Assembly: GCF_000622325.1 (NCBI RefSeq)
Contig: NZ_JASE01000005.1
Location: forward strand, 1,116,001 to 1,180,000
Direction: 5' to 3'
Length of the DNA: 64,000 bases
Source of the DNA: Sulfitobacter geojensis
GTDB taxonomy: Bacteria > Pseudomonadota > Alphaproteobacteria > Rhodobacterales > Rhodobacteraceae
Every line of letters starts with the position of its first letter. Position 1 is the first letter of the stretch. This document shows positions 18,053 to 26,859 of the stretch, in pieces. Below the pieces are notes generated by a model that saw only the letters and a program-made list of their open reading frames with translations, was not told where the DNA came from and searched no databases. A program made the position numbers and the translations under genes.

Positions 18053-19062
18053 GCGCATTTCTAGAAATCTCGGACGTGAGCCGCCTGTTTGGTCCGAAAC
18101 TCACCACTGGCGAAAAGATCGCCGCCAAACTGGGCGCATCTGTCGAAACCCGTTCGGTACGTGCGGTGTCGGATGTATCCCTGTCTGTGCGCAAGGGCGA
18201 AACATTAGGGCTGGTTGGTGAATCCGGTTGCGGGAAATCCACTCTGGGCCGGCTGATCGCCGGTATCCTGCCCCCGACCACAGGTACGGTAACGCTGGAC
18301 GGCAAGCCGGTCATGGAGAACGGCAAAAAGGTAACGACCCGCGTGCAGACGGTGTTCCAAGACCCTTTTGCCAGCCTTGATCCGCGCATGAAAGTCGGCG
18401 CTACCGTCAGCGAAGGGCCGATTGCCCACGGGCTGACGAGCAAGGCAAATGCGAAATCCTATGTAGCCGATTGGTTCACCCGTGTCGGTCTTGATCCCGA
18501 ATGGGTCGACCGGTATCCGCACCAGTTTTCCGGTGGGCAGCGCCAGCGCATCGCGATTGCCCGCGCTTTGGCCATGCAGCCGGACGTATTGATTTGCGAT
18601 GAACCTGTGGCCTCGCTGGATGTTTCGATTCAGGCGCAGATCATCAATCTGTTTCTGGAATTGACCAAAGGTTTGGAGCTGACCTGCGTTTTCATCAGCC
18701 ATGATTTATCAGTGGTGCAGCATGTCAGCGACCGCGTTGCGGTGATGTATCTGGGGCGGATTGTGGAACTGGGACCGGTGGCACAGGTTTTCGGGACGCC
18801 CGCGCATCCCTATACCGCTGCGCTGTTCGGCAGTGTTCCGAAGCTGGTGCTTGATGCTGAAGAGCTGGTGCATTTCGACACGATTGATGGCGAGGTGCCG
18901 TCGCCCCTGTCACCCCCGCAAGGGTGCTATTATCACCCGCGTTGTCCGCTTGCCACGGCTGAATGTCGGGCCGAGCAACCTGAAACGCGCGGGGTTTCGG
19001 ACCTGCGCTCGGTTGCCTGCCATCATTTTGAAGATCAGTTGGCCGGTGAGGTTGACGCCTGA
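18049..19062 (+). CDS. ABC transporter ATP-binding protein (DppF/OppF-type)
   Basis: 337 residues from the ATG at 18049, which overlaps the preceding stop; an in-frame start at 18004 would overlap more deeply. Walker A GESGCGKST is at about 57-65, the signature FSGGQRQRIAIA near 160-171, and Walker B VLICDEPVASLD. The C-terminal extension with CYYHPRCPLATAEC repeats the Cys cluster of its partner. It is the last gene of the importer operon. Confidence 0.92.
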   Translation: MSAFLEISDVSRLFGPKLTTGEKIAAKLGASVETRSVRAVSDVSLSVRKGETLGLVGESGCGKSTLGRLIAGILPPTTGTVTLDGKPVMENGKKVTTRVQTVFQDPFASLDPRMKVGATVSEGPIAHGLTSKANAKSYVADWFTRVGLDPEWVDRYPHQFSGGQRQRIAIARALAMQPDVLICDEPVASLDVSIQAQIINLFLELTKGLELTCVFISHDLSVVQHVSDRVAVMYLGRIVELGPVAQVFGTPAHPYTAALFGSVPKLVLDAEELVHFDTIDGEVPSPLSPPQGCYYHPRCPLATAECRAEQPETRGVSDLRSVACHHFEDQLAGEVDA

Positions 19063-19141
19063 AGCTCCGCCGCGCGTTTGCGGTTTCCTTGACGGGGGGC
19101 AGGGCCTGCAAACGACCGTATGGGTCGGTGAAAACCGCGTC

Positions 19142-19744
19142 TCAACCGGTCATAAAGACGTCGTATCGGGTTGATTTCCCCAGGATCTGATGGGTGCAGG
19201 GGCGAATACCCTCGATTGGATCCGCCTTTGCAGGCCACTTTAACACCACCCGTTTCGTTGCATTGGCCAGTGCGACACGCACCAGATCGGCGGCGTCTTC
19301 GTCGCTCCCGACGATTTCGCGCACTTGGCGCAGTTCCTGCTTTACCAGCGCGCTGCTTTTGCGGGGCGGATGCATGGGGTCAATCAAGATGGACTCGCCC
19401 GAAAGATCGGGCAGCAGGTCTTTGGCGTCGCCTTTCAACAGCGTCATCCGGTCGATAATCTCGCGCAGTTGCCCGCCTTCGGCCGCTGCGCGCTGCATGC
19501 CCTGTTCCAGCAGCGCGTGCATCTTGTCAGAGCGTTCGATCAGCGTCACCTCGGCCCCGAGGGATGCGAGCAGGAATGCGTCGCGCCCCAAACCGGCAGT
19601 TGCATCGATGATTGTTGGAGTCTTGCCGCCGCGCAGCCCCATCGCCTTTGCAAGGTCCTGTCCGCGACCGCCACCAAAGCGCAGCCGGTGCGCGACGGGG
19701 CCGTTCACAAAATCCACCCGCAACTCGGTCGGCGCCCGTTTCAA
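19142..19744 (-). CDS. rsmJ: 16S rRNA (guanine(1516)-N(2))-methyltransferase RsmJ
   Basis: 200 residues, against about 250 in E. coli; the short N-terminus fits the alphaproteobacterial form. The enzyme methylates N2 of G1516 in 16S rRNA using S-adenosylmethionine. The N-terminal R-L-R-F-G-G-G-R-G-Q-D is typical. Motif I follows as DATAGLGRDAFLLASLGAEV at about 49-68, and the catalytic region ILIDPMHPPRKSS near 124-136 matches the family DPM-x-P signature. The gene overlaps the XRE-cupin gene upstream by four bases. Confidence 0.88.
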   Translation of the reverse strand: MKRAPTELRVDFVNGPVAHRLRFGGGRGQDLAKAMGLRGGKTPTIIDATAGLGRDAFLLASLGAEVTLIERSDKMHALLEQGMQRAAAEGGQLREIIDRMTLLKGDAKDLLPDLSGESILIDPMHPPRKSSALVKQELRQVREIVGSDEDAADLVRVALANATKRVVLKWPAKADPIEGIRPCTHQILGKSTRYDVFMTG

Positions 19745-20388
19745 ACGTCGCCCGCCTTGATCACCCCTTTGGGGCGGTTATCCCCCGCCGGATCTGGTCG
19801 GACGGCAGCGTTTTCGCACACTACAAGAATACGCGCGTCCTCGCCCCCGTTGGACGCGTATAAGTGTCCGATATCACTGTCGAAATACACGGCGTCACCC
19901 TGTGCCAGCTCCACGGGATCGCGCCCATCAAGGTGCACCGTGACAGCCCCCTCAAGCACGATCAGGAATTCCTGCCCGCTGTGGCGGACGAACGCATCAA
20001 AATGATAGAGCTCGCGTGCTTTCAATGTGCCCATCATCGGCAACATCGACTTGTTCCAGGTTTCGGTAAACAGCATTTCGTAAACGTAATTATCGGTTTC
20101 CTGCCGTTGGAAATCCCCCTTGCGGGCAATGGCGAAACTGCCGCGTTCGAAACCCTTTCCTGCATCGGTAAAGAAGGCGGACATGTCCACGCCCAGACCA
20201 TGTGCAAGCTGGCCCAAGCGGTCGTAAGTCAGCGCAATGATGCCCCGTTCCGCCTTGGATATCGTAGAAATGGCAAGGCCGGTCCGTTCGGCAAGGTCGA
20301 CAAGCGTCCACCCCTTATCGGTGCGCAACCGCTTGATACGGTGCCCGAATTCGATGCGCTGTGTGGCGAGATCGCTGTCTTGTTTCAT
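19741..20388 (-). CDS. XRE-family regulator with cupin domain
   Basis: 215 residues from the ATG at 20388; a TTG at 20439 is in frame but would begin inside the operator. A helix-turn-helix lies at about 14-68 (KGWTLVDLAERTGLAISTIS). A C-terminal cupin at about 110-195 has HSGQEFLIVLEGAVTVHLDG and VYFDSDIGHLYAS. This architecture regulates amine and amino-acid catabolism in several bacteria. It diverges from the FAD oxidase/TRAP operon across two near-identical palindromes and is followed by rsmJ. It probably controls the divergent operon and itself. Confidence 0.85.
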   Translation of the reverse strand: MKQDSDLATQRIEFGHRIKRLRTDKGWTLVDLAERTGLAISTISKAERGIIALTYDRLGQLAHGLGVDMSAFFTDAGKGFERGSFAIARKGDFQRQETDNYVYEMLFTETWNKSMLPMMGTLKARELYHFDAFVRHSGQEFLIVLEGAVTVHLDGRDPVELAQGDAVYFDSDIGHLYASNGGEDARILVVCENAAVRPDPAGDNRPKGVIKAGDV

Positions 20389-20431
20389 GGCTGAATCATA
20401 AAGCGGGAGGTCTTCCTGACAAGTAGATATA

Positions 20432-20469
20432 TTTTCCAATGGGAAAATTTCCCTTTTCCAATTGGAAAA
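20432..20469. promoter_or_regulatory. tandem palindromic operators for the XRE-cupin regulator
   Basis: TTTTCCAATGGGAAAA at 20432-20447 and the perfect 16-bp palindrome TTTTCCAATTGGAAAA at 20454-20469 have centres 22 bp apart, about two helical turns. The sequence between them (GGGAAAATTTCCC) is also palindromic. They lie between the divergent starts of the regulator (20388) and the FAD oxidase (20504), as expected for a cooperative repressor or activator site. Confidence 0.72.
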
Positions 20470-20503
20470 CTGTGCTAGCCTTTGCGAAAGGAGTATCAGT
20501 GGA

Positions 20504-21673
20504 ATGATTCAGCCGACAGATCAGGACCCCTCAAAAGGCGGAGATTTTGACTGCATCGTTATTGGCGCAGGGATTGCTGGTGCCAGCGTAGCGGCAGAGC
20601 TGGCTCAGAAGATGAGCGTCGTTCTGATCGAGCGCGAAAGCCAGCCCGGTTATCACACCACGGGCCGCTCTGCTGCGCTATATACAGTTGTATATGGGCC
20701 GCCCGTGATCCGGGCCCTGACCCGCGCGTCAGGCCCGTTTTTCCACACTCCGCAAAGCCCCTATTTGAGCGCCCCGCTGTTGTCGCCACGTGGCGTGGTG
20801 TTCGTGGCCCGCGCCGATCAGGCGCAGGCGATGGCGGCGCTGAAATCCGAACTCGGGGATGCGGTTGATCCGCTGGACGCCAGCGACGTTTCACGAATGG
20901 TCCCCCTTTTGCGGCAGGGCTACGCCGCCGCGGGTCTTTTTGACAAAACGGCCAGCGACATCGATGTGCACGCCTTGCACCAACATTACCTGCGTGCGTT
21001 CAAAGCCGCGGGCGGGCGGTTGGTTGCGCGGGCGGATGTGACCGCGATTTCGCAGGGCACCGAATGGATCGTCGATACCAAGGCGGGCCGGTTCACGTCT
21101 GCGGTCATTGTGAATGCAGCTGGTGCATGGGCAGACGAAATTGCGGCCCTTGCCGGTGTTGCGCCGCGCGGTCTGACGCCCAAACAACGCACCGCAATGA
21201 TCATCGCCCCACCTGCGAACGTGACACCAGACAGTTGGCCAATGGTGGTCGATGTCGAAGAACAATTCTATCTTAAACCGGATGCTGGCAAGTTACTGAT
21301 TTCGCCAGCTGATGCCGAGCCCTCAGCGCCTTGTGATGCCCAACCGGACGAATTGTGGGTCGCCCATTGCGTGGACCGGATCGAGCGGGCGTTTGATCTG
21401 TCCGTGCGGCGGATAGAAAACAAATGGGCGGGTTTGCGCAGCTTTCTGCCGTCCGGTTGCCCGCTTGCGGCTTATGACGATCAGGCTGCCGGATTTTTCT
21501 GGCTGGCCGGGCAAGGGGGGTACGGCATTCAAACCGCGCCAGCTCTTGCGCGCGCCGCGGCTGCCTTGGTGCAGGGCGATCCGATCCCACAAGACATCGC
21601 GGACGAAGGGGTCACAGCCGCCAGCCTTTGTGTAGACCCGAGCGTGAACGTCACAGAACAGGTTGCGTCCTGA
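20504..21673 (+). CDS. FAD-dependent amine/amino-acid oxidoreductase (DadA/glycine oxidase family)
   Basis: 389 residues from the ATG at 20504, with AAAGGAG ten bases upstream. The dinucleotide-binding motif VIGAGIAGASVAAELAQ is at about 15-31, the downstream acid is in VVLIERES, and TTGRSAALY is typical of D-amino-acid or sarcosine oxidase relatives. The C-terminal FAD segment includes FFWLAGQGGYGIQTAPALAR. The enzyme should oxidise an amine or D-amino acid to an imine/2-oxoacid. It leads the TRAP operon, and its stop overlaps the next start (TGATG). Confidence 0.85.
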   Translation: MIQPTDQDPSKGGDFDCIVIGAGIAGASVAAELAQKMSVVLIERESQPGYHTTGRSAALYTVVYGPPVIRALTRASGPFFHTPQSPYLSAPLLSPRGVVFVARADQAQAMAALKSELGDAVDPLDASDVSRMVPLLRQGYAAAGLFDKTASDIDVHALHQHYLRAFKAAGGRLVARADVTAISQGTEWIVDTKAGRFTSAVIVNAAGAWADEIAALAGVAPRGLTPKQRTAMIIAPPANVTPDSWPMVVDVEEQFYLKPDAGKLLISPADAEPSAPCDAQPDELWVAHCVDRIERAFDLSVRRIENKWAGLRSFLPSGCPLAAYDDQAAGFFWLAGQGGYGIQTAPALARAAAALVQGDPIPQDIADEGVTAASLCVDPSVNVTEQVAS

Positions 21674-22959
21674 TGCTTGCCCTTGTCCCCGTTCTGGCGC
21701 TTATCCTGCTGACCTCCGGTTTGGCCATTGCCTATGTCATCGGGGGGGCCGCTGTTGTCACTTTTGTGGCGACGGACAATGCCCGCTATCTGGCGATCCT
21801 GCCGCAGCAGATTTTTTCGAAGATCGACGTTTTTGCCCTGATGGCCATGCCGTTGTTTATCCTTGCGGGGGAGTTGATGAACCGCGGCGGCATTACCTCT
21901 GCCTTGATCAACCTGTCAATGGCTTTGGTCGGGCGGCTTAAGGGCGGATTGGGGCATGTGAATGTGCTGACGTCCGTGTTTTTCGCCGGCATCTCCGGCT
22001 CCGCCGTGGCGGATTCAGCGGCGTTGTCGAACACGTTGGTCCCCGAAATGACGCGGCGCGGATACAGCTTGACCTATGCGGGTGCGATCACTGCGGCGTC
22101 TTCCGTGATTGGCCCGATTGTGCCGCCCTCGATCATCCTGATCTTTTACGGCGCGTTGATGCAAACCTCTGTTACGGCGCTGTTTCTCGCGGGGATCGTA
22201 CCGGGCTTGTTGCTGGCCGCGTCGTTGATCGCGTTGAACACATTTTATGCGTGGCGCGATGATTTGCCCAGCGTCGCGCGCGCGGATATGCCACCCTTTC
22301 TGCCCACATTGATACGGTCGATCCCGGCGCTCGCCTTGCCGGTGATTATCTTGGGCGGCATCGTATTCGGCTGGATGACACCCACCGAAGCGGCGGCGGT
22401 TGCGGTCGTGACTGCGCTGTTTGCCGGTTGGTTTTACGAGGGGTTGACCGCCGCCTCGATCCTTGAAGGGCTCCGCCGTACGGCGATGTTGTCAGGATCG
22501 ATCTTTATCATCATCTGCGCGGTTTCTGCGCTTGGTCACCTCGGCGCGTTGGAACGTATCCCCGAGGCGATATCGGATCTTGTCACGTCACTGGGTCTTG
22601 GGCCGGTCGGCTATATGATCACGCTCAACGTCATCTTTATCGTGGCTGGGATGGTGCTGGATATTCCGGTTGCGCTGGCGCTGCTGGTGCCGTTGCTGGC
22701 CCCCGTTGCCTTGGCACAGGGCGCGGATCCTGTGCATCTGGGCATCGTGCTCAGCTTCAATCTGTGTATCGGATTGATTTCGCCGCCGATGGGGGGGTGC
22801 CTGTTGGTGGTCTCGACCGTCACCGGCCTGAATTACTGGAAACTTGCCCGCGCGATCCTGCCTTTTGTGTTGGTCGAAATTATCGTGCTGGGGCTGCTGG
22901 TGGCGTTCCCGCAGATCAGTCTGGCCCTGCCACAAGCCTTTGGCCTTGCAGGGGGATAA
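21673..22959 (+). CDS. dctM: TRAP transporter large permease (DctM)
   Basis: 428 residues from the ATG at 21673. This is the 12-helix membrane subunit of a tripartite ATP-independent importer. Typical DctM segments include FALMAMPLFILAGELMNRGG at about 55-74, FAGISGSAVADSAALSNTLV and VPPSIILIFYGALMQTS. It precedes the binding protein and the small permease; the common order is P-Q-M, so the arrangement here is unusual. Confidence 0.92.
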   Translation: MLALVPVLALILLTSGLAIAYVIGGAAVVTFVATDNARYLAILPQQIFSKIDVFALMAMPLFILAGELMNRGGITSALINLSMALVGRLKGGLGHVNVLTSVFFAGISGSAVADSAALSNTLVPEMTRRGYSLTYAGAITAASSVIGPIVPPSIILIFYGALMQTSVTALFLAGIVPGLLLAASLIALNTFYAWRDDLPSVARADMPPFLPTLIRSIPALALPVIILGGIVFGWMTPTEAAAVAVVTALFAGWFYEGLTAASILEGLRRTAMLSGSIFIIICAVSALGHLGALERIPEAISDLVTSLGLGPVGYMITLNVIFIVAGMVLDIPVALALLVPLLAPVALAQGADPVHLGIVLSFNLCIGLISPPMGGCLLVVSTVTGLNYWKLARAILPFVLVEIIVLGLLVAFPQISLALPQAFGLAGG

Positions 22960-23025
22960 GCGGCCCCATTTTCCAAATCATTCGAACGAACCAAAATAAT
23001 AAACTTCAACACGGGAGACGAAAAA

Positions 23026-24006
23026 ATGAAAACTGCTTCACTTTTGAAAACCACATTGCTTGCTGCGGCGATGGCCGTTGCGGCACAGGCCGGTTTTGCG
23101 CAGGTCAAAGTGGCCCTCGACAGCCCTGCTGATCTCGAAGGATCCGGCAGCTATGTCTGGGCGCATACATTTGCCGAACACCTCAAAGCGAACGGGATGG
23201 AGGCCGAAGAATTCCAGCGCGGCGCGCTTGGCGGGGACGACGAACTGTTCGACCAGATCAGTCAGGGATTGTTGGAAGTCAGCATGTCTCCCCTTGGCAT
23301 TGTCGGGTCGATCGACAAAACCATCTATGGTTTGCGTCTGCCCTATTTTTTCAAGGACATGGCAGAGGTTGATCGCGCCCTGAACGAAGGCGGCATGCTT
23401 GAGAAAATCAATGCCGCCACAACCCAAGAAGGCGTGCGTGTGCTCGCGGTGGATACCGTGGGACAGGCCGCAGGCATTTTCAACACCAAGAAGCCGGTGA
23501 AATCTGTGGCTGACATGGCCGGGCTGCGCATGCGCGCTTTGGACGAAAGCCAGATTGACCTTTATAAAGCATGGGGCGCGGACGGCACGATTGTCAGCTG
23601 GGCCGAAGTGCCCAACGCGTTGCAAACCGGTGTTGCAGATGGCTACCTGAACCCGAACTTCGTTCCATTGCTGTTCGGTCACACCGACTTCCTCAAGCAT
23701 TTCACGGATGCGGCTATCAACCCGTCCCTGCGGATCGCGATTGCGTCCGAGGATTGGTATCAGGGCTTGAGCGATGAGGAACGCGCCACAGTGGACGCCG
23801 CTGTCGAAGCGGCAAACTCCGCAAACCGCGCATGGCTGGGCACGCAAGACGGCGTGTTTGACAAACTGCGCGCCGCCGGTGTTGAAATCCAGACCCTGGA
23901 TGATGCGGCACGTGCCGAGTTCCGCGATGCGTCCGGTCCGGCCTATGACAGCGGCCTTCTGTCGAAAGAGCAGATTGCCACCTGGGAAGCCGCGAAAGGA
24001 AACTAG
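23026..24006 (+). CDS. dctP: TRAP transporter substrate-binding protein (DctP family)
   Basis: 326 residues with a signal peptide at about 1-26 (LLAAAMAVAAQAGFAQ). The periplasmic ligand-binding protein has the family patterns LRLPYFFKDMAEVDRAL and LRMRALDESQIDLYKAWGA; an Arg in the latter usually contacts the ligand carboxylate. A strong GGGAGA site precedes the ATG. The neighbouring FAD amine oxidase and cyclodeaminase-like genes suggest an amino-acid-like or organic-acid ligand. Confidence 0.9.
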   Translation: MKTASLLKTTLLAAAMAVAAQAGFAQVKVALDSPADLEGSGSYVWAHTFAEHLKANGMEAEEFQRGALGGDDELFDQISQGLLEVSMSPLGIVGSIDKTIYGLRLPYFFKDMAEVDRALNEGGMLEKINAATTQEGVRVLAVDTVGQAAGIFNTKKPVKSVADMAGLRMRALDESQIDLYKAWGADGTIVSWAEVPNALQTGVADGYLNPNFVPLLFGHTDFLKHFTDAAINPSLRIAIASEDWYQGLSDEERATVDAAVEAANSANRAWLGTQDGVFDKLRAAGVEIQTLDDAARAEFRDASGPAYDSGLLSKEQIATWEAAKGN

Positions 24007-24010
24007 GATC

Positions 24011-24562
24011 ATGCGCGCGATTGCCCTTTGGCTGGACAGGCTTTCTGCCGTGATCAACAGCATTGCCCTTTGGGGGGCGGTGCTGGCGGTGCTTGCGATG
24101 GTCGGTGCCGCCGGTTGGCAGGTGATCGCGCGCTATGTTCTGGATGCCCCCCCGATCTGGACCGAAGAACTGGCGCGCCGCGCGATGGTTTGGGCCGGCA
24201 TGCTGGGGGCGTCCTGCGCTTTTCGCATTTCAGCTGACCCCACGCTTTTCCCCGCGATGCGGCAGGTGCCCGGACGGCTTGGTGCCACGTTGGCGCTGGT
24301 CAGGGCGGGCGGTGTGTTGCTCTTTGCGGTACCGGTCATCTGGTATTCGATTTTTGATGCACGGATGAATCCCGCACGCGGCTTTTTGGGACGCAGCTTG
24401 AACCGAAGCGCCGAAATGCTGGATGTTTCGATGATCTGGTTCACCGCCGCCGTGCCCTTGGCGTTTGCCTTTATCGTTGTTCACGTTCTTGCCCTGACGC
24501 TGATGCGGCTGACGGGGCAGGTCGAACTTGAACCCGCCGAAACCACCCCTACGAAAGCTTGA
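24011..24562 (+). CDS. dctQ: TRAP transporter small permease (DctQ)
   Basis: 183 residues from the ATG at 24011, four bases after the dctP stop. It has four predicted helices with the DctQ pattern: GAVLAVLAMVGAAGWQVIAR at about 20-39, then PPIWTEELARRAMVWAGMLG, which carries the conserved Trp-Thr-Glu-Glu. It forms the membrane complex with DctM. It is placed last of the three TRAP genes and just before the M81 peptidase gene. Confidence 0.88.
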   Translation: MRAIALWLDRLSAVINSIALWGAVLAVLAMVGAAGWQVIARYVLDAPPIWTEELARRAMVWAGMLGASCAFRISADPTLFPAMRQVPGRLGATLALVRAGGVLLFAVPVIWYSIFDARMNPARGFLGRSLNRSAEMLDVSMIWFTAAVPLAFAFIVVHVLALTLMRLTGQVELEPAETTPTKA

Positions 24563-24565
24563 TAC

Positions 24566-26011
24566 ATGAAAATTTTCATTGCCGGTCTCAGCACCGAAAC
24601 CAATTCGTTTTCGCCTTTGCCCACCGGCATCCTGTCGTTTGAGGAAGGATCAATCCACCACGGCAACGCGACGCAGGATCCGGTGCAATACTGGACTGGC
24701 CCCCTGCACATCTGGCGCACGCGGGCGGAGGCGGCGGGTCATGAGGTGATCGAATCCCTCTCCGCGCACGCCCAACCTGCGGGGCTGACGGTTAAAGCGG
24801 TCTATGAGGCGTTTCGTGATGAGATCGTGTCGGATTTGCAAGCAGCGGGCGGGGCTGACGTGATACTACTGGCGCTGCACGGCGCAATGATCGCAGACGG
24901 GTATGATGATTGCGAGGGCGATTTGATGGCGCACTGTCGCAGGATCGCGCCCGATGCGGTGATAGGCGGCCTGCTGGATCCGCATTGCCATTTGACCGAT
25001 CTGATGATGGATACTGCGACATTGCTGGTCGCGTTCAAGGAATATCCCCACATCGACATTCCCGCCCGCGCAGAAGATCTGTTTAAGCTGGCCGTCGACA
25101 CCGCCGAAGGGCGGATTACGCCGGTAATGGCGGATTTTGATTGCAAGATGGTGATGGCGATGCCCACTCCCTCTGGCCCGATGCGCGGTTTCGTCGACGA
25201 GATGTTGGCCCAGGAAGGCAAGGACGGCATCCTGTCGCTGTCCATTGCCCACGGATTTCCGTGGGGCGATCACCCTCGTGTCGGCACCCGTGCCCTTGCC
25301 ATTTGCGACGGCACAGGTGCGGCAGAAGCGGCAGAAAGCTGGGGCCGGAAATTATACGATCTGCGTCATGTGTTAAACACAGACATTCCCGATATTGGCC
25401 GCGCCCTTGATCTGGCCGAGGCCGAAGCGGCGGGCCCGATTGTGCTGGCCGATATGTCCGACAACGCGGGCGGCGGGGCACCGTCGGATGCGACATTCCT
25501 TTTGCGTGCGATGATCGAGCGCGGCATGAGCAGCATCGCAACCGGCCTGTTTTTCGACCCCGGTGCCGTGCGCATCTGCCGCGAGGCGGGGGAGGGCGCG
25601 ACACTTGCGCTGCGCATTGGCGGCAAACACGGGCCGATGTCGGGTGATCCGCTGGATCTGACGGTCACGGTGATGAAATGCGCCTCCGGTCTGACGCAAC
25701 GCTTTGGCGAATTGCCAGCACCGATGGGCGAAACCGTCTGGGTCAAATCCGGCGACATCGACATTGTGCTGACCGACACCCGCGGTCAGACCTTTCATCC
25801 CGAAGCATTTACCCAGCTCGGTATTGATCTGTCAAAGCGCCGCTATGTTTGTGTGAAATCGTCAAATCATTATCAGGCGGGGTTCAATCCGATTGCCAGC
25901 AAAGTGATCCCTGTGGCCACGCCCGGCGCGATTACGCCCGACTTTGCCAACATCCCCTTTACCCGCCGCAGCCGCGACTATTTCCCTGCCCAAAAGGACC
26001 CTTTGTCATGA
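24566..26011 (+). CDS. M81-family metallopeptidase (MlrC/microcystinase C-like)
   Basis: 481 residues, the usual length. MlrC of the microcystin pathway cleaves linearised peptide fragments, and relatives sit in many proteobacterial catabolic operons. The N-terminus (FIAGLSTETNSFSPLPTG) and the metal-site candidates LALHGAMIADGYDDCEGD at about 107-124, GLLDPHCHLTDLMMD and LADMSDNAGGGAPSD match the family. It starts 3 bases after dctQ, and the next hydrolase gene starts inside its stop. No mlrA/B/D homologue is present, so microcystin breakdown should not be assumed. Confidence 0.85.
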   Translation: MKIFIAGLSTETNSFSPLPTGILSFEEGSIHHGNATQDPVQYWTGPLHIWRTRAEAAGHEVIESLSAHAQPAGLTVKAVYEAFRDEIVSDLQAAGGADVILLALHGAMIADGYDDCEGDLMAHCRRIAPDAVIGGLLDPHCHLTDLMMDTATLLVAFKEYPHIDIPARAEDLFKLAVDTAEGRITPVMADFDCKMVMAMPTPSGPMRGFVDEMLAQEGKDGILSLSIAHGFPWGDHPRVGTRALAICDGTGAAEAAESWGRKLYDLRHVLNTDIPDIGRALDLAEAEAAGPIVLADMSDNAGGGAPSDATFLLRAMIERGMSSIATGLFFDPGAVRICREAGEGATLALRIGGKHGPMSGDPLDLTVTVMKCASGLTQRFGELPAPMGETVWVKSGDIDIVLTDTRGQTFHPEAFTQLGIDLSKRRYVCVKSSNHYQAGFNPIASKVIPVATPGAITPDFANIPFTRRSRDYFPAQKDPLS

Positions 26012-26859
26012 CAAACGCATTGATCGCCGAGCGCGACCGATTTTCGGCGCAATACCCTGAACAACGGATCGACCTGAACGGGCGCGACTGGGGGTATCTG
26101 GACATTGGCGCAGGTCCGGTGCTGTTTCTGATCCCCGGCACACTGGGGCGGGGCGATATTTTCTGGCAGCAGATCAATGCGCTAAAGGGGCGCTTGCGCA
26201 TCATTGCGCCCAGCTACCCTGCAACCGGCGGTGTGGCGGAGTGGTGTGAAGATATCATTGCGCTGATGGATCACCTTTCAATCGACACCGCATCAATCCT
26301 TGGGTCATCTTTGGGCGGGTATCTGGCGCAGTTTATCGCGGGGAAATATCCGCAGCGGATGGATCGCCTTATTGCGGCGAATACGCTGCACGCAACCGTA
26401 GGGATCGACCAGCGGCCGCCCTATTCTTCTGATCTGGAGGCGGGGCCGATTGAAGAATTGCGCGCCGGATTTGGAAAAGGTCTTGAGGGGTGGCGCGCCG
26501 GTCATCCTGAACAGAGCGAACTTGTTGATCTGCTGCTGATGGAAGTCGGCGGGCGCATTCTGGAACCGGAACTGCGCCGTCGGCTGGCCGCGATCAAGAA
26601 CGGGCCCGAATTGCCCCCATTGGGGTTGCCGTCGCAAAAGGTATTCACGATTGACGCAGCCGACGACCCGTTGATCCCACCGGAAATGCGTGACGCAGTG
26701 CGGGCGCGTCTGACCCCCTGCACCGCATACCGTTATCTTTCGGGCGGGCATTTTCCTTATATTGCACGGCCTGATACCTACACCGCACTGCTGGAACAGG
26801 TGATGGGCCTTGATGTCACCGGCCCCGATTGGGGCACAGAGGCGGAGCGGTTTTTGTGA
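26008..26859 (+). CDS. alpha/beta-fold hydrolase
   Basis: 283 residues from the ATG at 26008, which overlaps the M81 stop (ATGA). An oxyanion-region F-L-I-P-G-T-L-G segment lies near 38-45. The nucleophile elbow reads ILGSSLGGYLAQF at about 95-107, with Ser as nucleophile. An acid candidate is in IDAADDPLIPPE and the catalytic His in LSGGHFPYIARPD near 250-262. It could open an ester, lactone or amide formed in the same operon. The specific substrate is unknown. Confidence 0.82.
   Translation: MTNALIAERDRFSAQYPEQRIDLNGRDWGYLDIGAGPVLFLIPGTLGRGDIFWQQINALKGRLRIIAPSYPATGGVAEWCEDIIALMDHLSIDTASILGSSLGGYLAQFIAGKYPQRMDRLIAANTLHATVGIDQRPPYSSDLEAGPIEELRAGFGKGLEGWRAGHPEQSELVDLLLMEVGGRILEPELRRRLAAIKNGPELPPLGLPSQKVFTIDAADDPLIPPEMRDAVRARLTPCTAYRYLSGGHFPYIARPDTYTALLEQVMGLDVTGPDWGTEAERFL

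Noticed and set aside
24566..26011. A microcystin-degradation operon
   Set aside because: Only an MlrC-like gene is present; mlrA, mlrB and mlrD are missing and the gene sits in a TRAP/amine-oxidase operon.
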